Assembly (NCBI GenBank): GCA_027924645.1
Contig: BSBN01001017.1
Location: 8,272,501 to 8,336,500 of the forward strand
Reading direction: 5' to 3'
Origin: Cunninghamia lanceolata
Lineage: Eukaryota; Streptophyta; Pinopsida; Cupressales; Cupressaceae
DNA length: 64,000 bases
The notes under the pieces are model-generated. The model saw only the letters and a list, made by a program, of their open reading frames with translations, did no database searches and was not told the origin of the DNA. A program made the position numbers and the translations under genes. Positions 45,579 through 54,387 of the stretch are shown here, in pieces (positions within the stretch are counted from its first letter, which is position 1; each line of letters opens with the position of its first letter).

Positions 45579-45810
45579 ATCTCCCCCTTTGGCATTAATG
45601 GCAACACTTAGTGAAAAATGACTAAGTGTTTACACTATGCTCCCCCTTTGCTGATGCTCTGTCTTTATATACAATTTCCGGAACTCCCCCTTAGTTGGAT
45701 TCCTCATTTTTCACTGCTCCTCACTCCCCCTTTGACATCAATGGCAAAGGGTAGGGTCCGCACACCAAAATTTTCAAAAATTTTCTATATATAGCCGCAT
45801 ATTTACATAC
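45579..45810 (-). other. 3' UTR with four polypurine tracts (young element)
   Basis: On the plus strand 'ctccccctt' occurs next to the LTR (45580-45591) and near 45640, 45685 and 45725, each read as AAGGGGGAG on the element strand. The adjacent 'tttgacatcaatggcaaagg' is also in the nested and terminal copia elements. Confidence 0.8.
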
Positions 45811-46581
45811 TCACATATACTGAAGAATGTCTGCAAAGGATGTCTGCAGTTGAATCATTTCAGTAGCCCAACTTAGCTTCATTCTGTCCAAAATTGAAAT
45901 GTGACCACTCAACAAAAATGCAAAAGCTTCTGCCCGCTTGAGATCTGTCGGATCTTTTGTTTGGGCGGTGGTCTGGGCATCACTGATGGCCTCATGCATA
46001 GTTTCCAACTTAGGGATTATAATCCTTCTAAGTTGTCCCATCCGGTTGGTGATATTCTTCCTTTCCTTCTCAAGATTCTTTATTTCATTCAAGACTGCAA
46101 TAGTCTGACATTCTTGATTTATTATAGAGGAAGAGAGAGGATCAAAACTTTGAGATAAGCTTTGAAGCTTATCCTGTTCCTCTTTTATTTTCTTGTCAAT
46201 TGCTGCTGTTGCCTTTGACCAGGATATACAAAATTTGTAGATGTCACCGCCATCCTTAAGAGCATTCTCTAAGCTCTTTATTCCAATGCCCACAATCTTC
46301 CTATCTTTAGAGATTAATTCTAATATTTCTGAAAATCTCTTATCCAAAAATTCCTTCCGGACCTTTTCTTCAGCTGATTTTTCTAGAGAATCAAAATGTG
46401 TATCAACACTGCTGACTAAGGTTTTTAGATTACCGGAAGAGGAGGCTGTCGGATCTATCTGGATTGATGGTATAATCTTTACAAGTACTCCGGAAGCAGC
46501 CTCTATCAACTCACAGTCTTCCATATGAGACTTCAGGAGTTTTTCATTTGCCTTGGCATTTGCAAATGAAGCTATCTTCAT
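45811..46581 (-). CDS. ORF4: coiled-coil protein of unknown function (young element)
   Basis: 256 residues from the ATG at 46581. Its start overlaps the ORF3 stop as ATGA (46581-46578), so it is either translated by stop-start reinitiation or was once continuous with ORF3 and separated by a frameshift. It is mostly helical and charged, with heptad-like segments around residues 75-110 ('DSLEKSAEEKVRKEFLDKR') and 130-190 ('KKIKEEQDKLQSLSQ', 'EIKNLEKERKNITNR'). No transmembrane segment, knuckle or catalytic motif is visible. No counterpart is seen in the decayed relative. Function unknown; a structural or adaptor role within an element particle is speculation. Confidence 0.6.
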   Translation of the reverse strand: MKIASFANAKANEKLLKSHMEDCELIEAASGVLVKIIPSIQIDPTASSSGNLKTLVSSVDTHFDSLEKSAEEKVRKEFLDKRFSEILELISKDRKIVGIGIKSLENALKDGGDIYKFCISWSKATAAIDKKIKEEQDKLQSLSQSFDPLSSSIINQECQTIAVLNEIKNLEKERKNITNRMGQLRRIIIPKLETMHEAISDAQTTAQTKDPTDLKRAEAFAFLLSGHISILDRMKLSWATEMIQLQTSFADILQYM

Positions 46582-47366
46582 TGTTTGTACCGGAGAGAGA
46601 GAGAGTCAAAGTCGAATGGGCCTTTTAGAAGCTCTGGTTCATCAATCTCTAAAGTTTCTTTGCTCAAAAATTGTTGAACAGTTTGTGCAGTGTCTCTTGC
46701 CGGAGACAGATGTTTCTTTTCTTCTGCAGTCTTGGAACTGTCAACCTGTTTGTCTTTCACCCCTGCTTCCTTCTCCTGTAATTCCTCTTCTTCTTTGGAT
46801 CCGGAGACTGTAGGGGAAACCGGAGGAGAGATGTTTGTCTGTTCGGGGCCCACTTCTTCTGGAACAGATGATTCCGAATCTGCTGCTGTTTCTGTACCTA
46901 AGTCCTCTACAACAGGAAGATTGAACCTTTTGAAGGCCTTCCGGAGGATCTCTTCTATCTCTTGTGCCACTTTGTCAGTCTCACCAAGCATGAGTTGATT
47001 CATCCTGGCTTTACTTCTAAACTCATCTTTGCAGTCCTTGAAGATCATGTTCATTGTCTTGGGATCAATTTGAGGATATAGTTGAATAGCTATCTGCTCC
47101 CGGATCTCAAGATCTTTTGCATGAGCACTGTTCTTTCTTACTTCCAATTCCTTTTCTAGGCTTTTAGGAATAAGAGATATGATCTCAATGAAAGCCTTAT
47201 TATATATGTTCAGATATTTGATGGTGGCTTCCTGCAGAGTCTTTTGGTCAGCCTCACTGAAGTCATCATAAGATTCAGTCATTGGTTGAAGGTTTCCATC
47301 CACCGTGACCGACTTGATTACATTCTCTAGAGACAGAGTGGGCTTTTCAACAGATACCTCTGCCAT
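46578..47366 (-). CDS. ORF3: acidic, charged protein of unknown function (young element)
   Basis: 262 residues from the ATG at 47366. The first 150 residues look helical ('LQEATIKYLNIYNKAFIEI', 'KVAQEIEEILRKAFKRFN'). Residues 160-225 are acidic and low-complexity (many Glu, Ser, Pro). It is in the same frame as ORF2: only a TAG at about 47412-47414 and some 16 codons separate them. Upstream of the TAG lies 'EIKK', downstream 'KKKGSGKPS', so one long protein is the natural reading if the TAG is a mutated codon or is read through. No family recognised. Confidence 0.6.
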   Translation of the reverse strand: MAEVSVEKPTLSLENVIKSVTVDGNLQPMTESYDDFSEADQKTLQEATIKYLNIYNKAFIEIISLIPKSLEKELEVRKNSAHAKDLEIREQIAIQLYPQIDPKTMNMIFKDCKDEFRSKARMNQLMLGETDKVAQEIEEILRKAFKRFNLPVVEDLGTETAADSESSVPEEVGPEQTNISPPVSPTVSGSKEEEELQEKEAGVKDKQVDSSKTAEEKKHLSPARDTAQTVQQFLSKETLEIDEPELLKGPFDFDSLSLRYKQ

Positions 47367-47414
47367 TTCATCCTTGTCTTGGCCTGTGGAGGGTTTACCG
47401 GATCCTTTCTTCTT

Positions 47415-48896
47415 CTACTTCTTTATTTCTTTTACACCCTCATCTGACTCTGTTTCCTCTTCATCCTTTTGGCTTTCATAAGCCCTTGTGGCTTTTGTCT
47501 TGGATCTTTTACCGGATGCCTGGACTTCCGGTTTTGAGCTTTTGGTTGTGGGAGGTGCAGATCTCTTTGATGATCTGGTCCGGGTGGGAGTTTCAACCGG
47601 AGCACTTTGTTTACTTTTCTCTTCTTCCTCAGCCTTCCTCCTCTTTTCCCGGCTGGCATCAAGTGCCTCTTTTGAGATGCCTAGGCCTTGAGCAATATGC
47701 TCTACTTCTTTTCTCACCTTTCTCTTAATCTCAGGTTCCCTGAGTTCTACATGTATTTTTACACTCAGCTCCTCAAAGGTTCCAAACCTTTCTGCCTTGG
47801 GATCTTTGGGCTGACTTAGCATGTGTTGAACATGCAGCTCCACTATCTGTTCATCCACTTCATACCCCATGGGCATGATCCAGACAATCCTTGGCTCCAC
47901 TGCCTCCATTAGGCACTGATCAGTGTCAACCATGAAGCACACTGAGTCTTTGTATTTTTCAACAAGAGACTGGGGAATTCTCTCTCTTGCTTGCATCATG
48001 CTCTGAAAGTTTTTGAAGTATCCCCATAGAGCTGTATTTCTTGCTTTTGCATCCCCAAGTCCATGCAAATAGTCTCTTATCTGGACTGCAACAGGTTTGT
48101 CACTCTCCCATACCCATCCACTTGATCCGGGTAGCTCATTCATGAAGTAGAAGAATAGACATACAATAAGAGTACCATACTTAAAGGAATTCTTCTTGTC
48201 CTTCTTGATTTTCTGTATTTTTTCCATTAATTGGCTTAGCAGTAGTTCACAGAGATCATATTCTGCATTCTTTCTTAGCATTTCATAGGCTGTGTATACT
48301 GCAGTTCCGGATACAGAATTCTCCCTGCTGGAGTGATAGATCTTGTATCCTATTATCATGGATGCATACTTGATATCCGGATCCGAAATATCTTCAATGG
48401 TCATTGCCCTCTTATCAAATTTTGATCCGGTGGCCTCAGTTACAATGTTGTTCTTGACAGATTTGAGGATAGGTATCCCTCCAGAAGAGTATAGACCAGT
48501 TACTGCCCTAATTGCCTCTTTTGTGATCTTGCAGGGTCTATCCAGCCATAGAAAGTTGTCATGCATCCTGCTCAGTACATACCGGACCCATTCATCTTCT
48601 TCAAAGCTGGGGAAATGAATAAATTGCTCAAATTGTTTCTTCTGGATACCCTTATACTCTGGTTTAAGCTCAAAAGCATTGTCTATCAGTTGCTTGTGAT
48701 AGAGGTCTCTTAATTTGAATTCCCCAAATTCCTCAATGCTTGCATGTATGTAAACCCTAATGTCTTCAGTATGTAAAACTCCGTGAGGAACACTAGAGAA
48801 GGCTCCTAGTGGATCTACCTCCAATGATTTGTAAGGATGTTTCTTGAATGTGGGGCGAGGTCTATCAGAGATCTTAACTATATTTGGAGTAGCCAT
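47415..48896 (-). CDS. ORF2: 493-residue protein of unknown function, conserved in element A
   Basis: Starts at the ATG at 48896. Residues 1-380 look globular, with 'RPRPTFKKHPYKS', 'HTEDIRVYIHASI', 'DEWVRYVLSRMHDNFLWLD', 'ITKEAIRAVTGLYSSGG', a hydrophobic 'YGTLIVCLFFYFMNELPG', 'VQIRDYLHGLG', 'MMQARERIP' and 'MPMGYEVDEQIV'. Residues 400-493 are charged and low-complexity with basic clusters ('SGKRSKTKATR') that could serve nuclear entry or nucleic-acid binding. The decayed ORF at 3358-4795 keeps the same motifs, so the protein is a lasting part of this lineage. It resembles unnamed 'plant transposon protein' domains in style, but I cannot name the family. No polymerase, integrase, protease or envelope-like transmembrane feature is visible. 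Confidence 0.75.
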   Translation of the reverse strand: MATPNIVKISDRPRPTFKKHPYKSLEVDPLGAFSSVPHGVLHTEDIRVYIHASIEEFGEFKLRDLYHKQLIDNAFELKPEYKGIQKKQFEQFIHFPSFEEDEWVRYVLSRMHDNFLWLDRPCKITKEAIRAVTGLYSSGGIPILKSVKNNIVTEATGSKFDKRAMTIEDISDPDIKYASMIIGYKIYHSSRENSVSGTAVYTAYEMLRKNAEYDLCELLLSQLMEKIQKIKKDKKNSFKYGTLIVCLFFYFMNELPGSSGWVWESDKPVAVQIRDYLHGLGDAKARNTALWGYFKNFQSMMQARERIPQSLVEKYKDSVCFMVDTDQCLMEAVEPRIVWIMPMGYEVDEQIVELHVQHMLSQPKDPKAERFGTFEELSVKIHVELREPEIKRKVRKEVEHIAQGLGISKEALDASREKRRKAEEEEKSKQSAPVETPTRTRSSKRSAPPTTKSSKPEVQASGKRSKTKATRAYESQKDEEETESDEGVKEIKK

Positions 48897-49496
48897 TCTT
48901 CAAGGATTTACAGTGAGATAATGAAAAACGGAGAATACCTTATGCGTCTTTGGTTGGCACGGAGTGGTTGGATTGATTTCTTTATGCAATGACTTCGGCA
49001 GGAGATCCTTGGTGTGCTTGATGAATTTTGTTGCAGAGCTCCACTTTTCGCTTCTTCTTGAGTGCAGAATGAGCAAATGACTTTTGAGAAATCCCTTATA
49101 TTGCTCCGCAAACCCTAATATCTGTCTGCAATAAATGCTTCACCTGCATTATTCCGGTTTGCCCTGTCTGGATAGCTTGGAGTATCCCGGATTAGTCCTG
49201 ATCAGTGAATATCATCTGGATCTTTAAATCATGAATAAATCGAGGTAACATATTACAAGAACATCCCAAAGACTCTGTCCAATCCGCAGAACAAGATAGT
49301 GCACTTCTGGATCTCTCCGGACCTTTTTGTAATCCTTTGTCATACCGGAGCGTCTCCCTGAACAGATCTTACTTGATTGATCACAGCTTCTTCATAACTC
49401 CATGCGGACCTCTGAAATCTTGACTGAAGCATCTCAAGACTCATATCTACAAACCCTTTAATCCGCATCTTGTGCCACATCCGGCACCACTTGTTT

Positions 49497-49537
49497 GGCT
49501 GGGGGAACAGGATTTTCTTTGAGTCTCCCCCTGAGCC
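49497..49537 (-). other. Post-gag stem-loop (young element)
   Basis: About 11 nt after the gag TAA, GGC then GGGGGA pair with TCCCCC then GCC around a 19-nt loop, leaving a small internal loop (TCA opposite A). It matches the place and core of the 14-bp structure at 21427-21474. Confidence 0.6.
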
Positions 49538-49548
49538 TGAGCTCACTT

Positions 49549-50727
49549 TTAATTTCTGGAAGAAATATCAGCACCAGAGTCTGGTGCGGATCCAACCTCT
49601 ACATTCTCTGAACTTTTCTTCACCCAAATCTTGCTCATCTGATTCCTAACCTCATCCGCATTCATCTTTTGTTTACCCTTGTCTTGATTCTGATTATACA
49701 CCGGACCTCTTTTGTCCTGATTCTTGTTTCTGCAGACTTTAGCATTATGACCGGACCTATTGCAGATTTGGCAAATAACATTTCTTTGCATATTTGACTG
49801 ATATCCTCTTGATCTGCATTGATTAGCCATATGACCTACTCTATTGCATGTGAAGCATCTACCTTTGAATGATTTGTTTACTTGCATAATTCTGCATTCA
49901 TGGGATTTGTGTCCATACCTTTTGCAGTTGAAGCACTGTCCGGAGAAGGATGAATTAATCTGATTCATTCTCATTCTGCACTGATTAGCTTTGTGACCAA
50001 AGTGGTTGCAGCTGTGGCAGTATCCATTGAAGGATGGATATCTTTGAGCATTTGGCTGTCTTACCGGAGGTCTTCTAGGCCTGCTCCTTGGATTTTCTGA
50101 TCCAAGATTCTTCTGACCGGATCCGGAGCTTTCTCCTTTCTCATATCCCAAACCATACTTGTCATCTGTCCTTTTTTGACTTCCAAGAAGAACTTCAAGT
50201 TGAGCAGAACTTATCTTGAATTTCTCTTTATATTCATTTGCTGTTTGAAGGTCTCTTTTGAGAGAGGCAATTTGATCCTCAAGTTTTCCTTCATTATCTT
50301 TGGCATCTTCAAGATCAGATTCAAGATGTCTGATAATCCTGTCCATCTGGTGGCATTCTTCTGATTTTTCTTTAAGAGATTGTCTTAGATTGTCTTCAGC
50401 CTTTCTTTTTTCTTCAATCTCTTGAGTAAAGTTTATAGTTCCTGATTCCATTTCATGTCTTAACATAATGACTTCTTTTGATAACTTTTCACATAACTTG
50501 GTTTGCTCAGTCAATTCTTCATTTGTATTGCTTTCTTCACTTTGTCTTGCCAACTGTTGGAGCAGCTCCTTTCTCTTTTTCATAGAGAGACTTAATTTGT
50601 CTTTTAATTCCCTCATGAACTCATCAGCCTGTTTGAGTCTTTCTTTTAATTCACTGACTTCAGAATTTGACTGTTCAAGATCCTCAAGGGTAGTCTTGAG
50701 TTGCTCCCTTAAACCATATGCATCCAT
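49549..50727 (-). CDS. Gag-like protein: coiled coil plus four zinc knuckles (young element)
   Basis: 392 residues, open. Residues 5-185 form a long charged coiled coil ('LKTTLEDLEQSNSEVSELKE', 'EEKRKAEDNLRQSLKEKSEE'). Residues 195-235 are Gly/Ser/Arg/Pro rich. Four CX2CX4HX4C knuckles lie at 237-250, 265-278, 291-304 and 319-332, all with every Cys and His. The C-terminal tail has 'MSKIWVKKSSE'. There is no UBN2-type domain such as the outer copia gag has at 12961. A nucleocapsid that binds element RNA is the likely role, with self-association through the coiled coil. The ATG at 50727 follows the conserved leader. The stop (49549-49551) is followed by a stem-loop. Confidence 0.88.
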   Translation of the reverse strand: MDAYGLREQLKTTLEDLEQSNSEVSELKERLKQADEFMRELKDKLSLSMKKRKELLQQLARQSEESNTNEELTEQTKLCEKLSKEVIMLRHEMESGTINFTQEIEEKRKAEDNLRQSLKEKSEECHQMDRIIRHLESDLEDAKDNEGKLEDQIASLKRDLQTANEYKEKFKISSAQLEVLLGSQKRTDDKYGLGYEKGESSGSGQKNLGSENPRSRPRRPPVRQPNAQRYPSFNGYCHSCNHFGHKANQCRMRMNQINSSFSGQCFNCKRYGHKSHECRIMQVNKSFKGRCFTCNRVGHMANQCRSRGYQSNMQRNVICQICNRSGHNAKVCRNKNQDKRGPVYNQNQDKGKQKMNADEVRNQMSKIWVKKSSENVEVGSAPDSGADISSRN

Positions 50728-50777
50728 TTGAATTCCCAGATCTTCCTCAAGCTGTTAAGCTCTATTAGGAGGAACTT

Positions 50778-50791
50778 GGCTCTGATACCAA
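50778..50791 (-). other. Primer-binding site (iMet tRNA), young element
   Basis: TTGGTATCAGAGCC on the minus strand, directly inside the 5' LTR. The leader TTCCTC...GAGGAA to the ATG at 50727 matches the outer copia leader. Confidence 0.92.
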
Positions 50792-50792
50792 T

Positions 50793-51881
50793 TGTTGATA
50801 ACTGAGAGGGGGGGGTGAATCAGTTATCCTAATTATTTCACTTATTGAACTTTCCTTTTAATTGATGCAGCATAGAATCAAACACAAAAACATTAATCAT
50901 GAAATAAGAAACACATGACACAGTATTTTTGACGTGGAAACCCTGTTAAGGGAGAAAACCACGGGGTGATTAACCCAAAATTATTCTCTGTTAGAAGAAT
51001 AGGAAATTACAAAAATGGCACTTGCCAATTAGGGCTCACTGCCCGAGCACACTGCTCACAAGAGGCCCACTGCCTACAAAAAGACACACTGTCTACAAAG
51101 TGATAAGAATCACAGTCTTGAACTGATTGGAAGCATCTGCATATGCTGGAGTTCAGTTCCGGTTAGGCTCAGTACACTGATCTGCTGCACTTCATCTTTC
51201 CTCTGTTCTTTATTCTGCTATCTTTCACATACCGGATCTTTCTTGCTACTTCTGCTCTGTTCTGGACTTGTTCGCATATCACTTACACACACACACCTTT
51301 CACAACTAAATCCATCCTTTATATATATCCGCACAAGTAATTTCATCACCTTTCTAGTCGGCATCCGGAACAGTTTAGTTTCTTACAAACTTTGTTCTGT
51401 CGGCTGAATCCTTGCTCACCAAGCAATGCGGATCAAGCATATACTTGTAGATATCATCAATCATGTCGGCCAAACACGATTCATGCCTTCACAACCTTTA
51501 TCATTAACAGTAACACATCCGGAAAGTAGTCTGATACTCTGTCAGTCAGTTCTTCCTCTATTTTCACTGTCTCTCAGGAATCCGGTACTCAACTATTCAT
51601 ATCTTTATCCTTATCCATCACCGGAGGCTAAATCCTTGGAATATACCACTCAAGGTAGTCCTCTTGACTTCCCCAAATCTGCACTGCACCAAGACACTTC
51701 CTCTGAGAGATCCGGACCAATCTGTCGGACCTTGCCACATGCTCTGTTCTTGTTCACCGGACCACAACAATCTTTAATCTGACTTCCGGTAGAGACATAT
51801 CATGACTTGCGGATATGTGGGATGACCTTTGTTGCCATCAATGACAACAACCATGAATCCATATAGTGTCGCTTGCCAACA
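50793..51881 (-). repeat. 5' LTR of the young pol-less element
   Basis: 1089 bp. It differs from 44490-45578 at five single bases. Carries the presumed promoter. Confidence 0.95.
51316..51330 (-). promoter_or_regulatory. LTR TATA box
   Basis: On the minus strand GGATATATATAAAGG, a strong TATA box. It would place transcription start about 30 bp further along that strand, near 51285. The same box is at 45013-45027 in the other LTR. Confidence 0.6.
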
Positions 51882-51886
51882 CTCAT

Positions 51887-53385
51887 GCCTCCTTTCAACT
51901 TTGGACAAAGAATATGTTTATGTAGATCATATGATCATTGGGATAGTCATGATGATGACTACTTCTGGGTTACTTGAAACCACTCTACTTTAATATCATC
52001 CATTTCAATGGTCAAACACTCACTAGCAACTTCACACCTCATTAATAACAAAAGTGGTAAATATTTGTCCTATTTTTATTTCCCAAACTAGCTTTTGACT
52101 GTTGGAGTGGATGATATTTAAGAGAACCCCTTTAAAACAGTCATCTTCTTTTCACTGTATATCAGTTCCTCTTGAAATTCTTCCTAAAAATGTAGACTTT
52201 TCTTGTTGACATAATGTCCCATGTGGTTGTTCTTTTCCATTTATTGCTTGAAGACCCACAATGATATAGGGATTTATGACACAAATCTCTCTTCAAAGAA
52301 TTGACATTATCATCCTGTCATAGGCCTCCTTAGAAGTACTACTCTCTATTCATTGTTTTGGACTCTTGCTCTCTGTCATAACTTGGAATTGGTGACTGTC
52401 CCCACATCTTAAGCATGACTACTCTTGATGCTTGTTGGCTTTCTTTTGACTTATTTGTTGTTCCCTATCACTAATAAGCCTTTTGAATGTTAATGTCATG
52501 CATCGTGGGCTTGACTATCCCTTTGTCTAGTCCTTCTATGACTTTGAATGCCTTCGTTAATTATCACTAGAGTCTTCCATGCTAGAGGTTTCTGCCCCTT
52601 TTTCCTTTCATTTTCTTGAACTCATGTGACCAAAATGAAAACACAGAAAGAAAGAAAAGTGCACTGCTACCTCAAGAGTTATAAGGCTCCCTTTCTTTTA
52701 TGAGGCTGTGATAGTCTTTGACTACCCCCTTCTTACTGACATCTATGCAATCACCCTAGGTTATTTGTGGCTTTGTGGACACTCCTCTTGGCACACTGTC
52801 TCTTGTCATTGTGCATACTCCTTAGATTGTTTGCTACTCCCAACAGTCTGCAACCTCCTAAAACCTTTCCCATTTAAGAACTTTAGTGACTGTCCTTTAT
52901 ATTCCTTGATTATCTATATAAGCTACTTGCTCCTCCCTGAAACATTACACCTTTTCTTGGTCCATTGTGAAGATTTGTAGAGTACGTGCAAGGCTAACTT
53001 GATATCCTTCATAATGAGACATGTGTGAGTCCTAAGCTATGCATAAGAAGATCTTACACAAGTGATTGCATACTTGACCATTACAAAAAATCATGAAGTT
53101 CTTTTCTTATTGCAAATCTGGAATCTCTTCCACCATTTGATAATGAACTCTTAACCAAAAGAACTCAGTCTCTTGCTACTGTAGGCCCCTAACAGTGGTT
53201 GCCCCTTTAGCATTTTGTTTTAAACCCTATGGTAGCTACTTAGATCTTGTGATCTTGTATCAAAACTAATACAATGACCTCCTTGCTACTATTGTTGTTG
53301 TAAATGATGCTTCAAAACTGAATTTTTTGCTTCCTTAAGAGGTGACTGCTCCATTTGGAAAGTATGACCTTTTCTTTTTTTACGG
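51887..53385. other. No supported gene
   Basis: Continuation of the sequence left of 44485, shown by the CTCAT duplication. The open frame at 52708-52980 has no recognised motif. 'tgactact' and 'gactgtcc'-like words recur. Confidence 0.4.
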
Positions 53386-53389
53386 TTCC

Positions 53390-54383
53390 GAGTCATCCCA
53401 CAATAATGGGTTACACTTTTTGGCCAAACTTGACATTAAAATCAACATTTTGAACTAAATCTTCACTTTCTGACACCTATAGCCACTAAACCGTTAGGAA
53501 TTTGAAGATGATGCGAACTACTGATTTGTGAGATTTTGTTTGTAGATTCTAAATATATATATATTTTTTAAATTGGAGTTAAATTGTAAAATTTTTTGCG
53601 TCTCTTTTGATAACTAGTTTCTAATAGTAAACAACATTTTTTTAAATTGATGTGTATTATGTAGTACATAACTTTTTTTCTACAAAGGATAAAATTCCAA
53701 TTCTTTTGAATTTAGATTGGTAACACTGATATATAGGGCATGCATTTTGGTTTCATAATGTTTTGTTGAATTTTTTTTTAAATTAAGTTTTGAAGTCGAA
53801 CCAATTATAATTTAGACATAGGCGTATTCCATAAAACATAATTGTTTTTGTATGTATCGAAATTCAATTTTATTTTTTTGGTTGAAACAAGGACATAAAT
53901 ACCTAGGGCATAGATATTTTTTAGAAATTTTTTTCACTAATTTACTAATTTTCCATGTGTGTAGAACAGAGAACTTGATGTTCGGTGAAAAACCTACATT
54001 CACAAGAAATAAAAAATAAATATAATAATCAAATTAAATATATTTAAAATTATACTTTTTGGGAAGCTTATAATAAAGACTACATACTTACAAAATATAA
54101 AATTTAAATGAATTCATTCGATCCCCCAAAAGGTAAATCAAAAGTAGTTTTTTATCAGCATTTTGATAGGTGTAGAGGAGACTCCATTATAGGTATGGTT
54201 TAAAACTAGTGGGGTTCTATCCAAGGGGGTTTGAATCTAAGGGGGTTTGATCAAACCCTCTTCGATTAAAATCCTTTAAATGGAACCTTTCAAGGCTCAA
54301 ATCATTATATTTTCTAAAAATATGTGATTTCAGCAAAAATAAGGATGTCCCAAAAAGTGTAACCCATTATTGTGGCAGCACCC
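53390..54383 (+). mobile_element. Non-autonomous TIR DNA transposon, copy X3
   Basis: 994 bp. The left end GAGTCATCCCACAATAATGG mirrors the right end 'ccattattgtggcagcaccc'. The flanks TTCC (53386-53389) and TTCT (54384-54387) form a 4-bp duplication with one change. Very similar throughout to X1. Small frames on either strand are not shared as coding sequence with X1 or X2. Confidence 0.85.
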
Positions 54384-54387
54384 TTCT

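Larger units (their letters stand above)
44490..51881 (-). mobile_element. Young pol-less LTR retrotransposon carrying gag and an unknown long ORF
   Basis: 7392 bp on the minus strand. The two 1089-bp LTRs (TGTTGATAACTG...CCAACA) differ at only 5 positions. The 5-bp target duplication CTCAT is perfect (44485-44489 and 51882-51886). Order on the minus strand: LTR, iMet PBS, 392-residue coiled-coil/four-knuckle gag-like ORF, 493-residue ORF2, ORF3, ORF4, several polypurine tracts, LTR. No protease, integrase, RT or RNase H sequence is present, so it must borrow them. It resembles non-autonomous gag-bearing LTR elements; the extra ORFs are what sets it apart. A decayed relative is at 1498-4795. 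Confidence 0.93.
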
